A stretch of 34,283 nt of DNA from an uncultured Chromatiaceae bacterium (GCA_946482325.1 CAMLRA010000026.1:1-34283), one strand, 5' to 3'. Numbered from the stretch's first letter, positions 7,690 through 16,960 are shown. The notes: generated from the sequence alone by a model not told the origin. Translations and numbers: made by a program.

Positions 7690-9501
7690 TTAGTCCTTCA
7701 GGGTTTTATACCAGAAGCGGTACAGCCACAGGCTGGTCAGCACAAAGAGTGCGGTCGCGGCCCAAAAGCCGGACCACTGGCGGATCACCAGGCAAATCGG
7801 CCACACCACAAGGCAGAGTTGCCAGGCCATGCCGACCAGAATATTCAGCGCGTCGCGCCCCGGCGTCTGGTCCGGCACAAAGGCCGGATCGGCGGCCTGC
7901 ACTTTGGCGGCAATCGGCCCCCACACACCCCAGGGCCGCACTTGTTTATAGAACTGACAAAGCACAGCGTCGGGCTCGGGCTGGGTCAGCAAAGTACCAG
8001 CGACAGAACCAATGAGGCCAGCCAACAGCAGATACGGGAAGGCCTGCAGTGGCGGCAGTTCCGGATACAGCAGCGGCAATGCTAATGAAGCAATCAGGCC
8101 AGTCAGCATGCCGGCGGCATAACCCCAGGCATTAAAACGCCACCAGTGCCATTTCAGTAAATTGGCCGCGGCATAACCGCCAAACAAAGCACCAAAAATC
8201 CACTGCATAATGTCGTTGATGCTGCTGAGCATCAGGCCCAAAGCCGTACCGACCAGCACCAGCGCGACGGCGACATAACGGCTCAGGCTGACATAAAACT
8301 GCTCAGATTTATGCGGATTAATAAACTTGCGGTAAACGTCATGCACCAGATACACAGGTGCCGCGTTCAGTGACGCAGAGAAGGTCGACATAAAAGCCGC
8401 CAGCAAACCGGCGATTAACAACCCGGCGAGGCCTGCTGGCACAAAACGTTCAATCGCGACCGGCAACAGCCGTTCAAAGTCAAAATTGCTGCCGGCAGCG
8501 GCAATTTCCGGGCGCAAATACACCAGCGCCAACACAGCAAAACCAGCCACCATCAGATAACGCGGAATAAACATCACCAACGACACCACGGCGCTCATAT
8601 TGGCCGCTTCACTGGGTGATTTCGCTGCCAGAATACGCTGCATGTCGTAGTTTGGCACCGGGCCCGCCATGCTGAACAATACGCCTTTACACAACATCAG
8701 CATGATCATGATGCCAAAAAGCTGCATGCCGTCTTTTTCAATCTGCGCTGCCGCTGCCGGCAATTGCGCCGACCAGTCCAGCTCTAAATTCCAGCCAAAC
8801 CACAACGAATCCCAGCCGGCCGGGATCACGGCTGCGAGTTGCTCAGGGCTTACCTGCTGCATCGCAATGACACCCACCGCCACCGCGGCAAAGGTCATCA
8901 GAATAAATTGCAGCAGCTCAGTCATCACCACGCCGTACATGCCGCCTTTAATCACATACAGCGTGGTCAGGGCGAAAATAATCAGCGCATAAGTATCGGA
9001 GGATAAGTCCCACGGCAGGAAAACTGCGGCAAATTTACCAATGCCCTGAAAGCCATAAGCGACAAACCCAATGGCGCTGACCACGGCAAATAACACCACC
9101 ACGCCCTGACACCACAAACTGCCGGGGCCATCGCCAAAGCGGCTTTTTAACCAGTCGGCGCCAGTTAAAGCATTGGAGCGGCGCAGCCAGGCCGACAGAT
9201 AGACCATCAGGAATACCTGATTAAAAATCGGCCAGACCCAGGGCAACCATGCGCTTTTCAGGCCATAGAGGAAACAAACAGTGACCAGCCACATAGTGCC
9301 GGCGATATCAAACATACCGGACGCGTTGGAGATCCCTAACAGCCACCACGGCATGGTTTTGCCGGCAAGGAAATACTCCTGCAAATTAGCACCGGCGCGG
9401 CGTGACACCCAAAGGCCGAGCCACAAAGTGCCAAGCAGATAAGCGACAATGACGGCGCCGTCGAGCCAGCCCAGTTGCATCACGGTTTGTCCGTTATCCA
9501 T
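7690..9501 (-). CDS. SSS-family sodium:solute symporter
   Basis: 603 residues, a polytopic inner-membrane protein with roughly 13-14 hydrophobic segments. LDGAVIVAYLLGTLWLGLWVSRRA, the YFLAGKTMPWWLLGISNASG loop and FMSTFSASLNAA are classic sodium:solute symporter signatures. ATG 9501 shares one base with the beta-mannosidase stop (TGATG) and has AGGA eight bases upstream, so the two are translationally coupled. Because the beta-mannosidase has no export signal, the natural cargo is Man-beta-1,4-GlcNAc or a similar small product; this is inference. GlcNAc or mannose are alternatives. Confidence 0.9.
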   Translation of the reverse strand: MDNGQTVMQLGWLDGAVIVAYLLGTLWLGLWVSRRAGANLQEYFLAGKTMPWWLLGISNASGMFDIAGTMWLVTVCFLYGLKSAWLPWVWPIFNQVFLMVYLSAWLRRSNALTGADWLKSRFGDGPGSLWCQGVVVLFAVVSAIGFVAYGFQGIGKFAAVFLPWDLSSDTYALIIFALTTLYVIKGGMYGVVMTELLQFILMTFAAVAVGVIAMQQVSPEQLAAVIPAGWDSLWFGWNLELDWSAQLPAAAAQIEKDGMQLFGIMIMLMLCKGVLFSMAGPVPNYDMQRILAAKSPSEAANMSAVVSLVMFIPRYLMVAGFAVLALVYLRPEIAAAGSNFDFERLLPVAIERFVPAGLAGLLIAGLLAAFMSTFSASLNAAPVYLVHDVYRKFINPHKSEQFYVSLSRYVAVALVLVGTALGLMLSSINDIMQWIFGALFGGYAAANLLKWHWWRFNAWGYAAGMLTGLIASLALPLLYPELPPLQAFPYLLLAGLIGSVAGTLLTQPEPDAVLCQFYKQVRPWGVWGPIAAKVQAADPAFVPDQTPGRDALNILVGMAWQLCLVVWPICLVIRQWSGFWAATALFVLTSLWLYRFWYKTLKD

Positions 9502-12152
9502 CAATGTGTTCCTGTGTTTTCTGCTGCATTGGCAGTCGTGTCGGCGATAGAGTAGCAGCGCAGGGACGCCATCAGCTGCTGACAAGCGGTATCACTGAGG
9601 CCTGTCACATCCAGCGTGACCGCGCGGGGCTGGCCCGGCAACAAATCAAAGAAGTTGTCGCTGAAATTCCATACGCGCCGCGCTTTTACATCAACCGGAG
9701 CTTCTGCCAAAGCTACTGACAACCACAGCTGCCGTACTAACCAATCGCTGCTGAGCGTCAGCTGCAGCTGGTTGCCGATGCGCTGCCAACGCAGTGCTGG
9801 CGTACCGGCCGTTAATTCCTGCGCCAGTGGCGGCACAAAGTACCATAGTTGTTCGGCCAGCAGATTCTGTTCTGCCCCCCCTTGCGAACTAAACAGCCGG
9901 GCCTGCAGCACAGCACGCGACGGCGTTGCCACCGGCGGCTGGCCTTGCCACACTTGCGTGCTGCTGAGCGCCGGGACTTGAAACTGCTGGTGTTGCTGCC
10001 ACAGCACTGCACCGGAGAAATCCAGCAGCTGCAGTTCCAGTGTGGCCGCAAGCGCTTCGCGGCTGTCCGACACCAGCTGTAAGGCTAAAGCGCCGTCATC
10101 AGTCACACTAAACACCAGCAGCTGCGGCGCAAAGGAGCGTTTGGCCTGATAATGCAGCGCTTTCCACTGACCATAATAATCGATGCCAGACCAGCTCGCG
10201 GCCGGCCAGGTGTCGTTCAGTTGCCAGTACAAAGTGCCCATACAAAACGGCATGGCTTTACGATGCGCTTCAAACGCCTGACGCATGCCCTGCGCCTGCT
10301 GTACCTGGCTTAAATAAGTCAGCGCAGTGAAATCCGCCGGCGGCGTATATTCACCTTGCATATAACTCTGAATGAGCTGATTACCACGCGGGTGTTTCTG
10401 GTGCACTTTAAAAGCGCTGGCCTGTAAATCCCAGTCGGCAGGTGCCAGGAACCGCTCGAAACTCTGCGGCAGCGGAAACGACTGAAAGCCATATTCGGTC
10501 ATAAACCGCGGCACGCGGCGGGCGAATTCGCTAAACGGCGCTTCACCATGCCAGACGCCCCAATAATGCTGGTTGCCGATATGGTCGGCATTGTCTTCCC
10601 AGAAGCCTTGTGGGCTGGAGCGCAGATAAAAGCTGGTGGGGTCCAGTTCCTGCAGCACCTTCGGCAATAACTCACCGAATAACGCATGGTAATCCTGTTT
10701 CAGCTGCTGCCACTGGCTGTCGCTGTAACCAAATTTGGCCGGCCAGTCCCACCAGGCGATACCCATGTCCACTTCGTTGTTGCCACACCAGAGCGCCACC
10801 GACGGATGGCGGCGCAGACGCCGCACATTAGCGCGCGCCTCAACTTCGACATTGGCCAGGAAATCCGGCGTCGCCGGATACAAGCTACAGGCGAACATAA
10901 AGTCCTGCCAAATCAATACGCCGTGCTGGTCGGCCAGCTGATAAAAATACTCATCCTGATAATAACCACCGCCCCAGACCCGCAGCATATTCATGCCTGC
11001 GTTGGTGACTGCAGCAAATTCGCTTTCAAGCCGCGTTTTACTGATTTGCGCCGGGAAGGCATCGGCCGGAATATAATTGGCGCCTTTGCAAAACACCGGC
11101 ACGCCGTTCACTTTCAGGTAAAAACACACACCGTCCGCGTCTGGTTCGTTAATTACTTCAATCTGACGGATACCAACCGGCAAATCCTGCTGCGTGACAG
11201 TTGAACCGCCAACTTGCAGCCGCAGTACAAACGGATATAAAAACGCTTCGCCAAAACCGGCGGGCCACCATAACTGCGGGTTGTCGACCTGAACTTTAAA
11301 CTGCAGCGTCTGACTGCCGGCTTTTGGCGTGACCGCCACGATTTGGCGGCAGTGCAGTAAGTCACAACGCAATTCAAGCTGCAGCTCTGCCAATTGCAGT
11401 TCAGCGGCAGTGCCAAGCTCAAGCTCGGCTTCAATCAGCAGCTCCGCCGCAACAGCGCTAACCGACAACACTGTGGCATGGCTGTCGACAATCTGACCCA
11501 GCGGTACGCATTGCAAAGAAATTGGCCGCCAGATGCCGCTGGAGACAAAACGTGGGCCCCAGTCCCAGCCAAAATGACAAGGCGCTTTGCGCACAAATAC
11601 CGACAATTTGTCGTCGGATTTATCGTTTTCGGCCGGATAAATCAGCCCGGCCGCCTGTTGTTGCGGCCTGGCGCGCAAAATCGGCGAGCGAAACGTCAGT
11701 TCCAGCAGATTAGAGCCAACCTGTACGGCGTCATTCAGCACAAAAGACCAGGGCACAAACATGTTATTGGTTTCGCCCAGCAACACGCCGTTTAACCGCA
11801 CTTCACAGAAAGTGTCGAGGCCATCGGCCTGCAACAGCCAGCGGCCTTGGTTGAGCTCGGCGGCGCTGAAGTCAAACTGACACTGATACACCCAGTCGCT
11901 CAGTTCAATATCCTGCAGCTGTGTTTCATTGGCGCCAAAAAACGGGTCCACAATAGCGCCGGCGGCAAATAAATCGGTAAAGTTGCAACCCGGCACTGTG
12001 GCGGCAATGGCGTCTTTGATGCGTAAAAACGGCGTAGCGGCCGTTGGCAACTGACGCAGTTGCCAGCCAGTCAGCGGGCGTTCTGAGTTCACGGCAGACA
12101 GATCCTGGGCAAAAGCCGGCACCGCAGCACCAGCAGAAAAATTTGTATTCAA
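9501..12152 (-). CDS. GH2 beta-mannosidase, cytoplasmic
   Basis: 883 residues, the usual length of GH2 beta-mannosidases. It hydrolyses beta-1,4-mannosyl bonds such as Man-beta-1,4-GlcNAc at the N-glycan core. The catalytic acid/base is E460 in LWCGNNEVD and the nucleophile E553 in MTEYGFQSFP. The N-terminal jelly-roll (VYQCQFDFSA, QADGLDTFCEVRLNG) and the KGANYIPADAF strand at the barrel start are present. The start is TTG 12152 with GAGGA seven bases upstream; an in-frame TGA just before rules out an earlier start, and there is no signal peptide. It follows cutC by 72 bp and overlaps the symporter gene. Confidence 0.93.
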   Translation of the reverse strand: MNTNFSAGAAVPAFAQDLSAVNSERPLTGWQLRQLPTAATPFLRIKDAIAATVPGCNFTDLFAAGAIVDPFFGANETQLQDIELSDWVYQCQFDFSAAELNQGRWLLQADGLDTFCEVRLNGVLLGETNNMFVPWSFVLNDAVQVGSNLLELTFRSPILRARPQQQAAGLIYPAENDKSDDKLSVFVRKAPCHFGWDWGPRFVSSGIWRPISLQCVPLGQIVDSHATVLSVSAVAAELLIEAELELGTAAELQLAELQLELRCDLLHCRQIVAVTPKAGSQTLQFKVQVDNPQLWWPAGFGEAFLYPFVLRLQVGGSTVTQQDLPVGIRQIEVINEPDADGVCFYLKVNGVPVFCKGANYIPADAFPAQISKTRLESEFAAVTNAGMNMLRVWGGGYYQDEYFYQLADQHGVLIWQDFMFACSLYPATPDFLANVEVEARANVRRLRRHPSVALWCGNNEVDMGIAWWDWPAKFGYSDSQWQQLKQDYHALFGELLPKVLQELDPTSFYLRSSPQGFWEDNADHIGNQHYWGVWHGEAPFSEFARRVPRFMTEYGFQSFPLPQSFERFLAPADWDLQASAFKVHQKHPRGNQLIQSYMQGEYTPPADFTALTYLSQVQQAQGMRQAFEAHRKAMPFCMGTLYWQLNDTWPAASWSGIDYYGQWKALHYQAKRSFAPQLLVFSVTDDGALALQLVSDSREALAATLELQLLDFSGAVLWQQHQQFQVPALSSTQVWQGQPPVATPSRAVLQARLFSSQGGAEQNLLAEQLWYFVPPLAQELTAGTPALRWQRIGNQLQLTLSSDWLVRQLWLSVALAEAPVDVKARRVWNFSDNFFDLLPGQPRAVTLDVTGLSDTACQQLMASLRCYSIADTTANAAENTGTH

Positions 12153-12224
12153 ACGATAATCCTCAGAGAAAACTCAGCCTGACTGGCCATAAAAGATTCA
12201 ACCAGGCGGTTAACAGGGCGACGG

Positions 12225-12932
12225 TTAACATAGCTGCGCCTGCACCGCCTGCAGCAAATCGGCCGCGACCACGCCCTGGCGCTGCACCGCAGAATGCAGG
12301 TGGAAGGAATACGCGGCGTCCGTGGCCAACTGCGCGCGGATCGCGGCGATATTGCCAGCATGAACACCGCCGCCGATCACCAGTTCAGGTCCGCCCGCGG
12401 CGAGAAACGCCTGCAACTGTGCAATCCCCTGACTGGCCGGTAGTTTGCTGTCCCAGCGCGTGCCGGCGCTGAGCACCCGCGCCACCGGCAGCCGGCTCAG
12501 CTGCAACCAACTCAAGGCCGGGTCTGCACTGGCGTCAATGGCGCGGTGAAATGCCACAGTCAGCCCCAGCACAGCAGCGAACTCGACCAAATCTGCGACC
12601 GCACTTTGATGCAGCTTGTGTTCGGCGGTTAACAGACCGAGCACGACACTGTCAGCCCCGGCAGCTGCCAACTGCGCCATGTCGTGCCGCAGCAAAGCAA
12701 TTTCAGACGCGTCATAACAAAAATCGCCGCCGCGCGGTCGCAACATCGCTACCAGACCTGGCCCGTCGCCCCAGTGCTGACGCGCCAGCGCCACCTGCGC
12801 CGGAGTCGGCGTCAGGCCGTCCTGATCCATCCGGCTGCACAATTCCAGCCGGGCGACACCAAACTCGCGTGCGATGGCGACGTTGGCCGCCAGGTGGGTT
12901 TCGGTTTGCAGGCAAAGTTCCAGCTTGATCAT
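12225..12932 (-). CDS. cutC: CutC family protein
   Basis: 235 residues, the family's normal length. CutC hallmarks are visible: VARLELCSRM (about 26-35), LRPRGGDF (64-71), VVLGLLT and FHRAID (128-133), and a glycine-rich IGGGVHAGN loop, in a TIM barrel. Once linked to copper homeostasis, the family has no settled enzymatic role, although its fold and conserved charged pocket suggest a small-molecule enzyme. There is no signal peptide, so it is cytoplasmic. Its ATG overlaps the GH85 stop (ATGA), so it is expressed with the glycan enzymes, which favours a role in sugar handling over copper stress. Confidence 0.92.
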   Translation of the reverse strand: MIKLELCLQTETHLAANVAIAREFGVARLELCSRMDQDGLTPTPAQVALARQHWGDGPGLVAMLRPRGGDFCYDASEIALLRHDMAQLAAAGADSVVLGLLTAEHKLHQSAVADLVEFAAVLGLTVAFHRAIDASADPALSWLQLSRLPVARVLSAGTRWDSKLPASQGIAQLQAFLAAGGPELVIGGGVHAGNIAAIRAQLATDAAYSFHLHSAVQRQGVVAADLLQAVQAQLC

Positions 12933-14842
12933 GGTTTGGCTCCTGACAAAGCTGTGTCAGTCAGCGCGATGTGGCCCAACCTGAACTGCAATTTCGCGGG
13001 TCTTTCCGACGCCAGCGCCAGGCTCAGGCGTTGTAATTGCTGGCCTTGGAGCGCCGAAATATCAATTACTTGAGACTGCCATTGCGAAGATTTGGTATTA
13101 GTCCCAAGTGGATAACGATACTCACCTTGATCAGTGCTCAGCAGCAGCGCCACAGCACCCGGCACGTCGGTTTGCAGTTGCAGTTGCAGCTGCGGTTTTG
13201 CCGGCAGCTGCAGCGCAAACTGATAGAGCGGAATAGTCAGATCGCCGGCTTTTTGCACCTGCAGCCATAAACTACTGCCGCCCAACCAGCCTTGCTTGAA
13301 ATCATATTGCAGGGTCGAGGCCCCAGCCGCTTTGCCTTGCAGCGCAAATTGCCAGGTTGGCAGCATGTCCTGCAGACTGATATCGGTCCAGCCGCTGTCA
13401 GTGTTTGCAGCTACAGCGCTGTCTGCAGCCGAACCTTCAGGGCTTTTGGGCAAAAACGGCGCGCGCTGGCGCTGACCTTGCTCAAACCAATACAGCCCCT
13501 GTCCGGTATTAAAACTGGTCACAAACGGCAGGCTGGTTAACACGGTTTTAGCCGGTAAATAAGCGCCGACGCCTGGCCAGGCTTTGCCGGCATCGGTCAC
13601 TGCCAGATTCAGGTCATCGCCGCTAAAGAGCCGCTGCTCGGTCTGATAAAAACGCTGGATATCCTGCGGGTCTTGGGCAAAAGTGCTGTAAGCCGGCGTG
13701 GTTTTATTGCCGCTGAAGTTAAAATTCACATTGGGCGCAAACAGCGCGATGGAGGTTTGCACAACGCCTTTTACATCGCCTTTCGCATCGCCTGAAGCAG
13801 CACCTGAATCCGCGCGTAAATCCTGCAGCCACTTCGTCTCAACAAAAGCCTGCTGCGCGTCGCGCTCCGGCCATAAATCAACACCAAAAAACAGCTGATA
13901 TGGTGACAACCCGGTGGCTTTTGCCCGCGCCACTGACTGCTTGACCATAGCGCCATTCCACCAGTAATTGAGGAACATGGCGTGCGAGCCGGCAGGTGTG
14001 GTATCCGTCTGCAAATAGGCCTGATTTTTGGCATTCAGCTCGTTTTGCCAGCGGACAGTGCCGTCGGCGATCATCGCGTCGTACCAATGAATGTCGATGC
14101 CGGCCGGCGCTTTTGCTGTCAGATACTGCATAAAAGCCAGCATTTTCGCCGCCAGCTGCTCCCCACGTTTTTTGTCGCGTTGCGGTTTGCCATTGGCAGC
14201 CATAACCAGCTGATTTTGCGCATCTTTGACCACAGTTAAATCGGTTTCCTGATTCACCAGCCAACCGTCAAAACCGTAATAAGCGGCAATACGCAGTAAC
14301 TGATCGGCGACGATAAAACTACCAGCCGCGTCTTGCTCCAGCAGTTTTTCCACGGTATCCGGGCTGCCGCCCCATTGGGCGATGCCTAAAAACACCGAGC
14401 CCAGCACTTTGACGCCATTTTTATGCGCGGTTTCAACCCAGGGTCGCGCCGGGATTTGCACGGTTAAATCGGCGGTGCCGGCGAACCAGTTCAGGATGTC
14501 GATCTGTGACCAGTTACTGAAGCTATATAAATTGGCTTTGGGCTGCGCTTGCAAATAATTGCCAAAGTTATTCATGCCATCGGGAGCAAACAATACCTGC
14601 ACCTGTTGATTCAACACTTGCGAAGCATGCAGTGGCGCAGACAGCCGCGCCGCCAGCGGTACCTGACTGATATTGGCTTTACTGGCTGTGGCGCCATGCG
14701 GTGTCCAGGCTTTGGCTTGTGCCAGGGTCAGCGCAAAAGGCGGTTGGTCTGGGGTCAGGCCAGACCTTTGTGACTGGATCTGAGACTGGGCCAGGACATC
14801 GGCGACCAGCAGCAGTCCAAGCATAAATACCACTACCTTCAT
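12929..14842 (-). CDS. GH85 endo-beta-N-acetylglucosaminidase (ENGase), exported
   Basis: 637 residues from ATG 14842. The signal peptide is MKVVVFMLGLLLVADVLAQ with probable cleavage after VLA. It cleaves between the two core GlcNAc residues of N-glycans, leaving one GlcNAc on Asn. The GH85 active site FDGWLVNQETDL is clear: N197 (oxazoline-stabilising Asn) and E199 (general acid), the N-x-E pair of Endo-A-type enzymes. LYSFSNWSQIDILNWF and VKVLGSVFLG are further family strands. A second in-frame ATG at 14869 would add nine residues before the signal peptide; an 18-bp duplication gives both starts the same GGAG site. The upstream start overlaps the asparaginase stop (ATGA). Confidence 0.92.
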   Translation of the reverse strand: MKVVVFMLGLLLVADVLAQSQIQSQRSGLTPDQPPFALTLAQAKAWTPHGATASKANISQVPLAARLSAPLHASQVLNQQVQVLFAPDGMNNFGNYLQAQPKANLYSFSNWSQIDILNWFAGTADLTVQIPARPWVETAHKNGVKVLGSVFLGIAQWGGSPDTVEKLLEQDAAGSFIVADQLLRIAAYYGFDGWLVNQETDLTVVKDAQNQLVMAANGKPQRDKKRGEQLAAKMLAFMQYLTAKAPAGIDIHWYDAMIADGTVRWQNELNAKNQAYLQTDTTPAGSHAMFLNYWWNGAMVKQSVARAKATGLSPYQLFFGVDLWPERDAQQAFVETKWLQDLRADSGAASGDAKGDVKGVVQTSIALFAPNVNFNFSGNKTTPAYSTFAQDPQDIQRFYQTEQRLFSGDDLNLAVTDAGKAWPGVGAYLPAKTVLTSLPFVTSFNTGQGLYWFEQGQRQRAPFLPKSPEGSAADSAVAANTDSGWTDISLQDMLPTWQFALQGKAAGASTLQYDFKQGWLGGSSLWLQVQKAGDLTIPLYQFALQLPAKPQLQLQLQTDVPGAVALLLSTDQGEYRYPLGTNTKSSQWQSQVIDISALQGQQLQRLSLALASERPAKLQFRLGHIALTDTALSGAKP

Positions 14843-14883
14843 GCTACCACTCCGGGTACTTGGTCTCATGCTACCACTCCGGG
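14839..14883. repeat. 18-bp direct repeat duplicating the ENGase ribosome site and start codon
   Basis: On the minus strand, CCCGGAGTGGTAGCATGA occurs twice (14883-14866 and 14856-14839), separated by 9 bp. Each copy carries GGAG seven bases before ATG. The first copy also contains the asparaginase stop. Confidence 0.9.
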
Positions 14884-15933
14884 CAGCAGGTGAATGGCAT
14901 CGGTCAGCGTCGCGCCGCTGGCATCCTGCACCGCATAGTTAAAACCACCATGCAGACAATAAGCGCCCACTTCACCGCTGACACTTAACGCCAGAAAACC
15001 AACCTGCGCCTCTGCCGCATTAGGGATTTTTGCCGCGATGCGCTCAACCGCGCGCTGACAAGCCTGCTGCGGGTTTAAGCCCTGCCGCATCAGTTCCACC
15101 ACCAAATGACAACCGACGGTTTTAATCATCAGCTCACCCAAGCCAGTCGCCGTGGCCGCGCCGACATCCTGATCAACATATAAACCCGCGCCAATCAGCG
15201 GCGAATCCCCGACCCGGCCCGGTAATTTATAGGCCGCACCGCTGGTGGTGCAGGCACCGGCCAGATGGCCGTCGCTGTCGAGTGCCAGCATGCCGATGGT
15301 GTCGTGATTCTCGAGGTTAATCTGCGACTTGGCTTTGCCTTGCTCGCGCCAGACCAGCCAGTCTTGTTTGCTTTGTTCGGTTAACAGGTTCTCTTCAACA
15401 AAACCCTGCGCTTTGGCAAATGTCAGTGCGCCTTCGCCGACCAGCATCACATGCGGCGTTTTTTCCATCACGGCGCGCGCGACAGAAATCGGATGTTTGA
15501 TGCGCTTCAGGCCTGCCACAGAACCGCAATTGAGTTGATGGTCCATGATGCAGGCATCTAAAGTGACTTCACCGGACGCATCCGGATAACCGCCGTAGCC
15601 GACTGTGCGTACCGCTGGGTCCGCTTCCGGCACCCGCACGCCCTGTTCAACTGCATCGAGCGCGCTACCACCAGCCGCTAACACCTGCCAGGCCGCCGCG
15701 TTGGCTGGCATGCCATGTTCCCAGGTCGATACGACTATAGGCTTTCTCACAGCAGATGGTTTCGGCGTGGACCTTGCCGCTGATGTGGCTGAAGTAGCTG
15801 ATTTCTCTGACGCAGTCGTACTGGCGCAAGCACCCAAACCACCGGCCAACGGCAGCGCCGCCGCCAGTTTTAATAAATCGCGCCGGCCTTGTAACAAAGA
15901 TTTGTGTTGCTTTGACGTGGTAGGTTTAGTCAT
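14866..15933 (-). CDS. N4-(beta-N-acetylglucosaminyl)-L-asparaginase (glycosylasparaginase), Tat lipoprotein
   Basis: 355 residues from ATG 15933 (CGGAG upstream; ATGA overlap with the kinase stop). It is an Ntn hydrolase that breaks the GlcNAc-Asn bond left after ENGase digestion. The proenzyme cleaves itself before the nucleophile threonine; here NHDTIGMLALD places it at T212, and GDSPLIGAGLYVD plus TATGLGE form the substrate pocket. The leader GRRDLLKLAAALPLAGG has a twin-arginine motif followed by the lipobox GLGAC, so it is predicted to be exported folded by Tat and lipidated. That makes it a periplasmic enzyme working next to exported ENGase. A low-complexity Ala/Ser/Thr linker follows the lipidated cysteine. 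Confidence 0.93.
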   Translation of the reverse strand: MTKPTTSKQHKSLLQGRRDLLKLAAALPLAGGLGACASTTASEKSATSATSAARSTPKPSAVRKPIVVSTWEHGMPANAAAWQVLAAGGSALDAVEQGVRVPEADPAVRTVGYGGYPDASGEVTLDACIMDHQLNCGSVAGLKRIKHPISVARAVMEKTPHVMLVGEGALTFAKAQGFVEENLLTEQSKQDWLVWREQGKAKSQINLENHDTIGMLALDSDGHLAGACTTSGAAYKLPGRVGDSPLIGAGLYVDQDVGAATATGLGELMIKTVGCHLVVELMRQGLNPQQACQRAVERIAAKIPNAAEAQVGFLALSVSGEVGAYCLHGGFNYAVQDASGATLTDAIHLLPGVVA

Positions 15934-16844
15934 ACCGGCAGCTCCGTCAATTGTTGACTCAAAAAACACCAGCTGCCGCGCTCACCGGCATTGCTGACAA
16001 AAGAACAAGGTAAGCTGGGGTCTAGCAGCGGCACCAGCTGACCGGCAATGCCACCGACCAGCCCAACCTGTGGCGCACCGACCTGTAATAACCGTCGCAC
16101 TACAGTTTCAACAAACTGCACGGCCTCGCTGCGGATACGCAGCGCCACTGCGTCGCCATCAAAGGCCGCCTTCAGCACCAGCGGCGCCAGCCGGGCATAC
16201 ACCGCCGGGCCCTGACCTAAATACTGATTGGCGAGACTGGCCGAAGTCTCGGCATCCGGCAGCAGCTCTGTCAGCACACTGGCCGGTGCCAGACCGTCAC
16301 GCGTCAATAACACCGCTTTGACCGCTTCTAAACCAAACCAGGACCCACTGGCATTGCAGTTAATTGGAAAACCATAACCACCGAGTTCAGTGCGATCGCT
16401 CCCGACACTCGCCAGCGCGCTGAAACCCGTGCCTAAAATCAGCACTGCGCCATCCTGCTGCTGATGCACACCGTAAGCGGCGATTTGTAAATCTGTGGTC
16501 AGATGCAAACTGGCAAACGGGTGTTGCCACTGCTGAAATTGCTGATAAAACTGCGGTAAATGCAAACCCGCCAGGCCAGCCGCCAGCGGCAGCTGCGCCA
16601 ATAAATGTTGCGGTAAAGCCGCATCCAGTAAAGCTTTCATCGCGGCTTCAGTAATTGCGGCAAAACTTTCGGTTAAACCACCAACCGGGTTGGCCGGGCC
16701 ACTCTGGCCCTGCCCCAGCACCTGCCCTTTGGCATTAAACACCCAGGCGCGGCAATGACTGCCGCCACCATCAATACCAATACCGACCGGCAGCGCCAAC
16801 TCAGCTGCAGATCCGGGGTTGAAGGCAGTTGCGATTGAATTCAT
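15930..16844 (-). CDS. BadF/BadG-type ATPase, probable N-acetylglucosamine kinase
   Basis: 304 residues from ATG 16844 with AAGGA five bases upstream. It is an ASKHA-fold kinase: the phosphate-1 loop VGIGIDGGGSHCRAW lies near the N-terminus, LILGTGFSALASVG is the phosphate-2 region, and VGLVGGIAG the adenosine loop. The family includes mammalian NAGK and bacterial GlcNAc and glucosamine kinases. Its place before the asparaginase and ENGase genes fits phosphorylation of released GlcNAc. No signal peptide, so cytoplasmic. Other amino-sugar substrates remain possible. It begins a new segment after an intrinsic terminator and its stop overlaps the asparaginase start. Confidence 0.88.
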   Translation of the reverse strand: MNSIATAFNPGSAAELALPVGIGIDGGGSHCRAWVFNAKGQVLGQGQSGPANPVGGLTESFAAITEAAMKALLDAALPQHLLAQLPLAAGLAGLHLPQFYQQFQQWQHPFASLHLTTDLQIAAYGVHQQQDGAVLILGTGFSALASVGSDRTELGGYGFPINCNASGSWFGLEAVKAVLLTRDGLAPASVLTELLPDAETSASLANQYLGQGPAVYARLAPLVLKAAFDGDAVALRIRSEAVQFVETVVRRLLQVGAPQVGLVGGIAGQLVPLLDPSLPCSFVSNAGERGSWCFLSQQLTELPV

Positions 16845-16870
16845 AAAGGTCCTTGAGCTACACACCGGGT

Positions 16871-16899
16871 AAAAAAACCGGTGCAACAAACTGCACCGG
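16871..16899 (-). terminator. Intrinsic terminator inside the operon, between the lipoprotein and the kinase genes
   Basis: On the minus strand, CCGGTGCA pairs perfectly with TGCACCGG around a 6-nt loop and is followed by seven Ts. It is a textbook rho-independent terminator located 27 bp before the kinase start. Confidence 0.85.
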
Positions 16900-16942
16900 G
16901 GGAAACACCAGGCCAGAAGCTGGCCGGTCAGGACTGGAATTT

Positions 16943-16960
16943 GGGGCCATCATTGGCCCC
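16943..16960 (-). other. Additional hairpin 3' of the discoidin-repeat lipoprotein gene
   Basis: GGGGCCA and TGGCCCC form a perfect 7-bp stem with a 4-nt loop 25 bp after the lipoprotein stop. A further GGCCAG-AAG-CTGGCC stem lies between it and the terminator. Stacked hairpins here may protect the 3' end of the receptor/lipoprotein mRNA. Confidence 0.5.

Noticed and set aside
10686..11204. 172-codon plus-strand frame opposite the beta-mannosidase
   Set aside because: Antisense to a gene with intact catalytic motifs and GH2 domains; no domain of its own.
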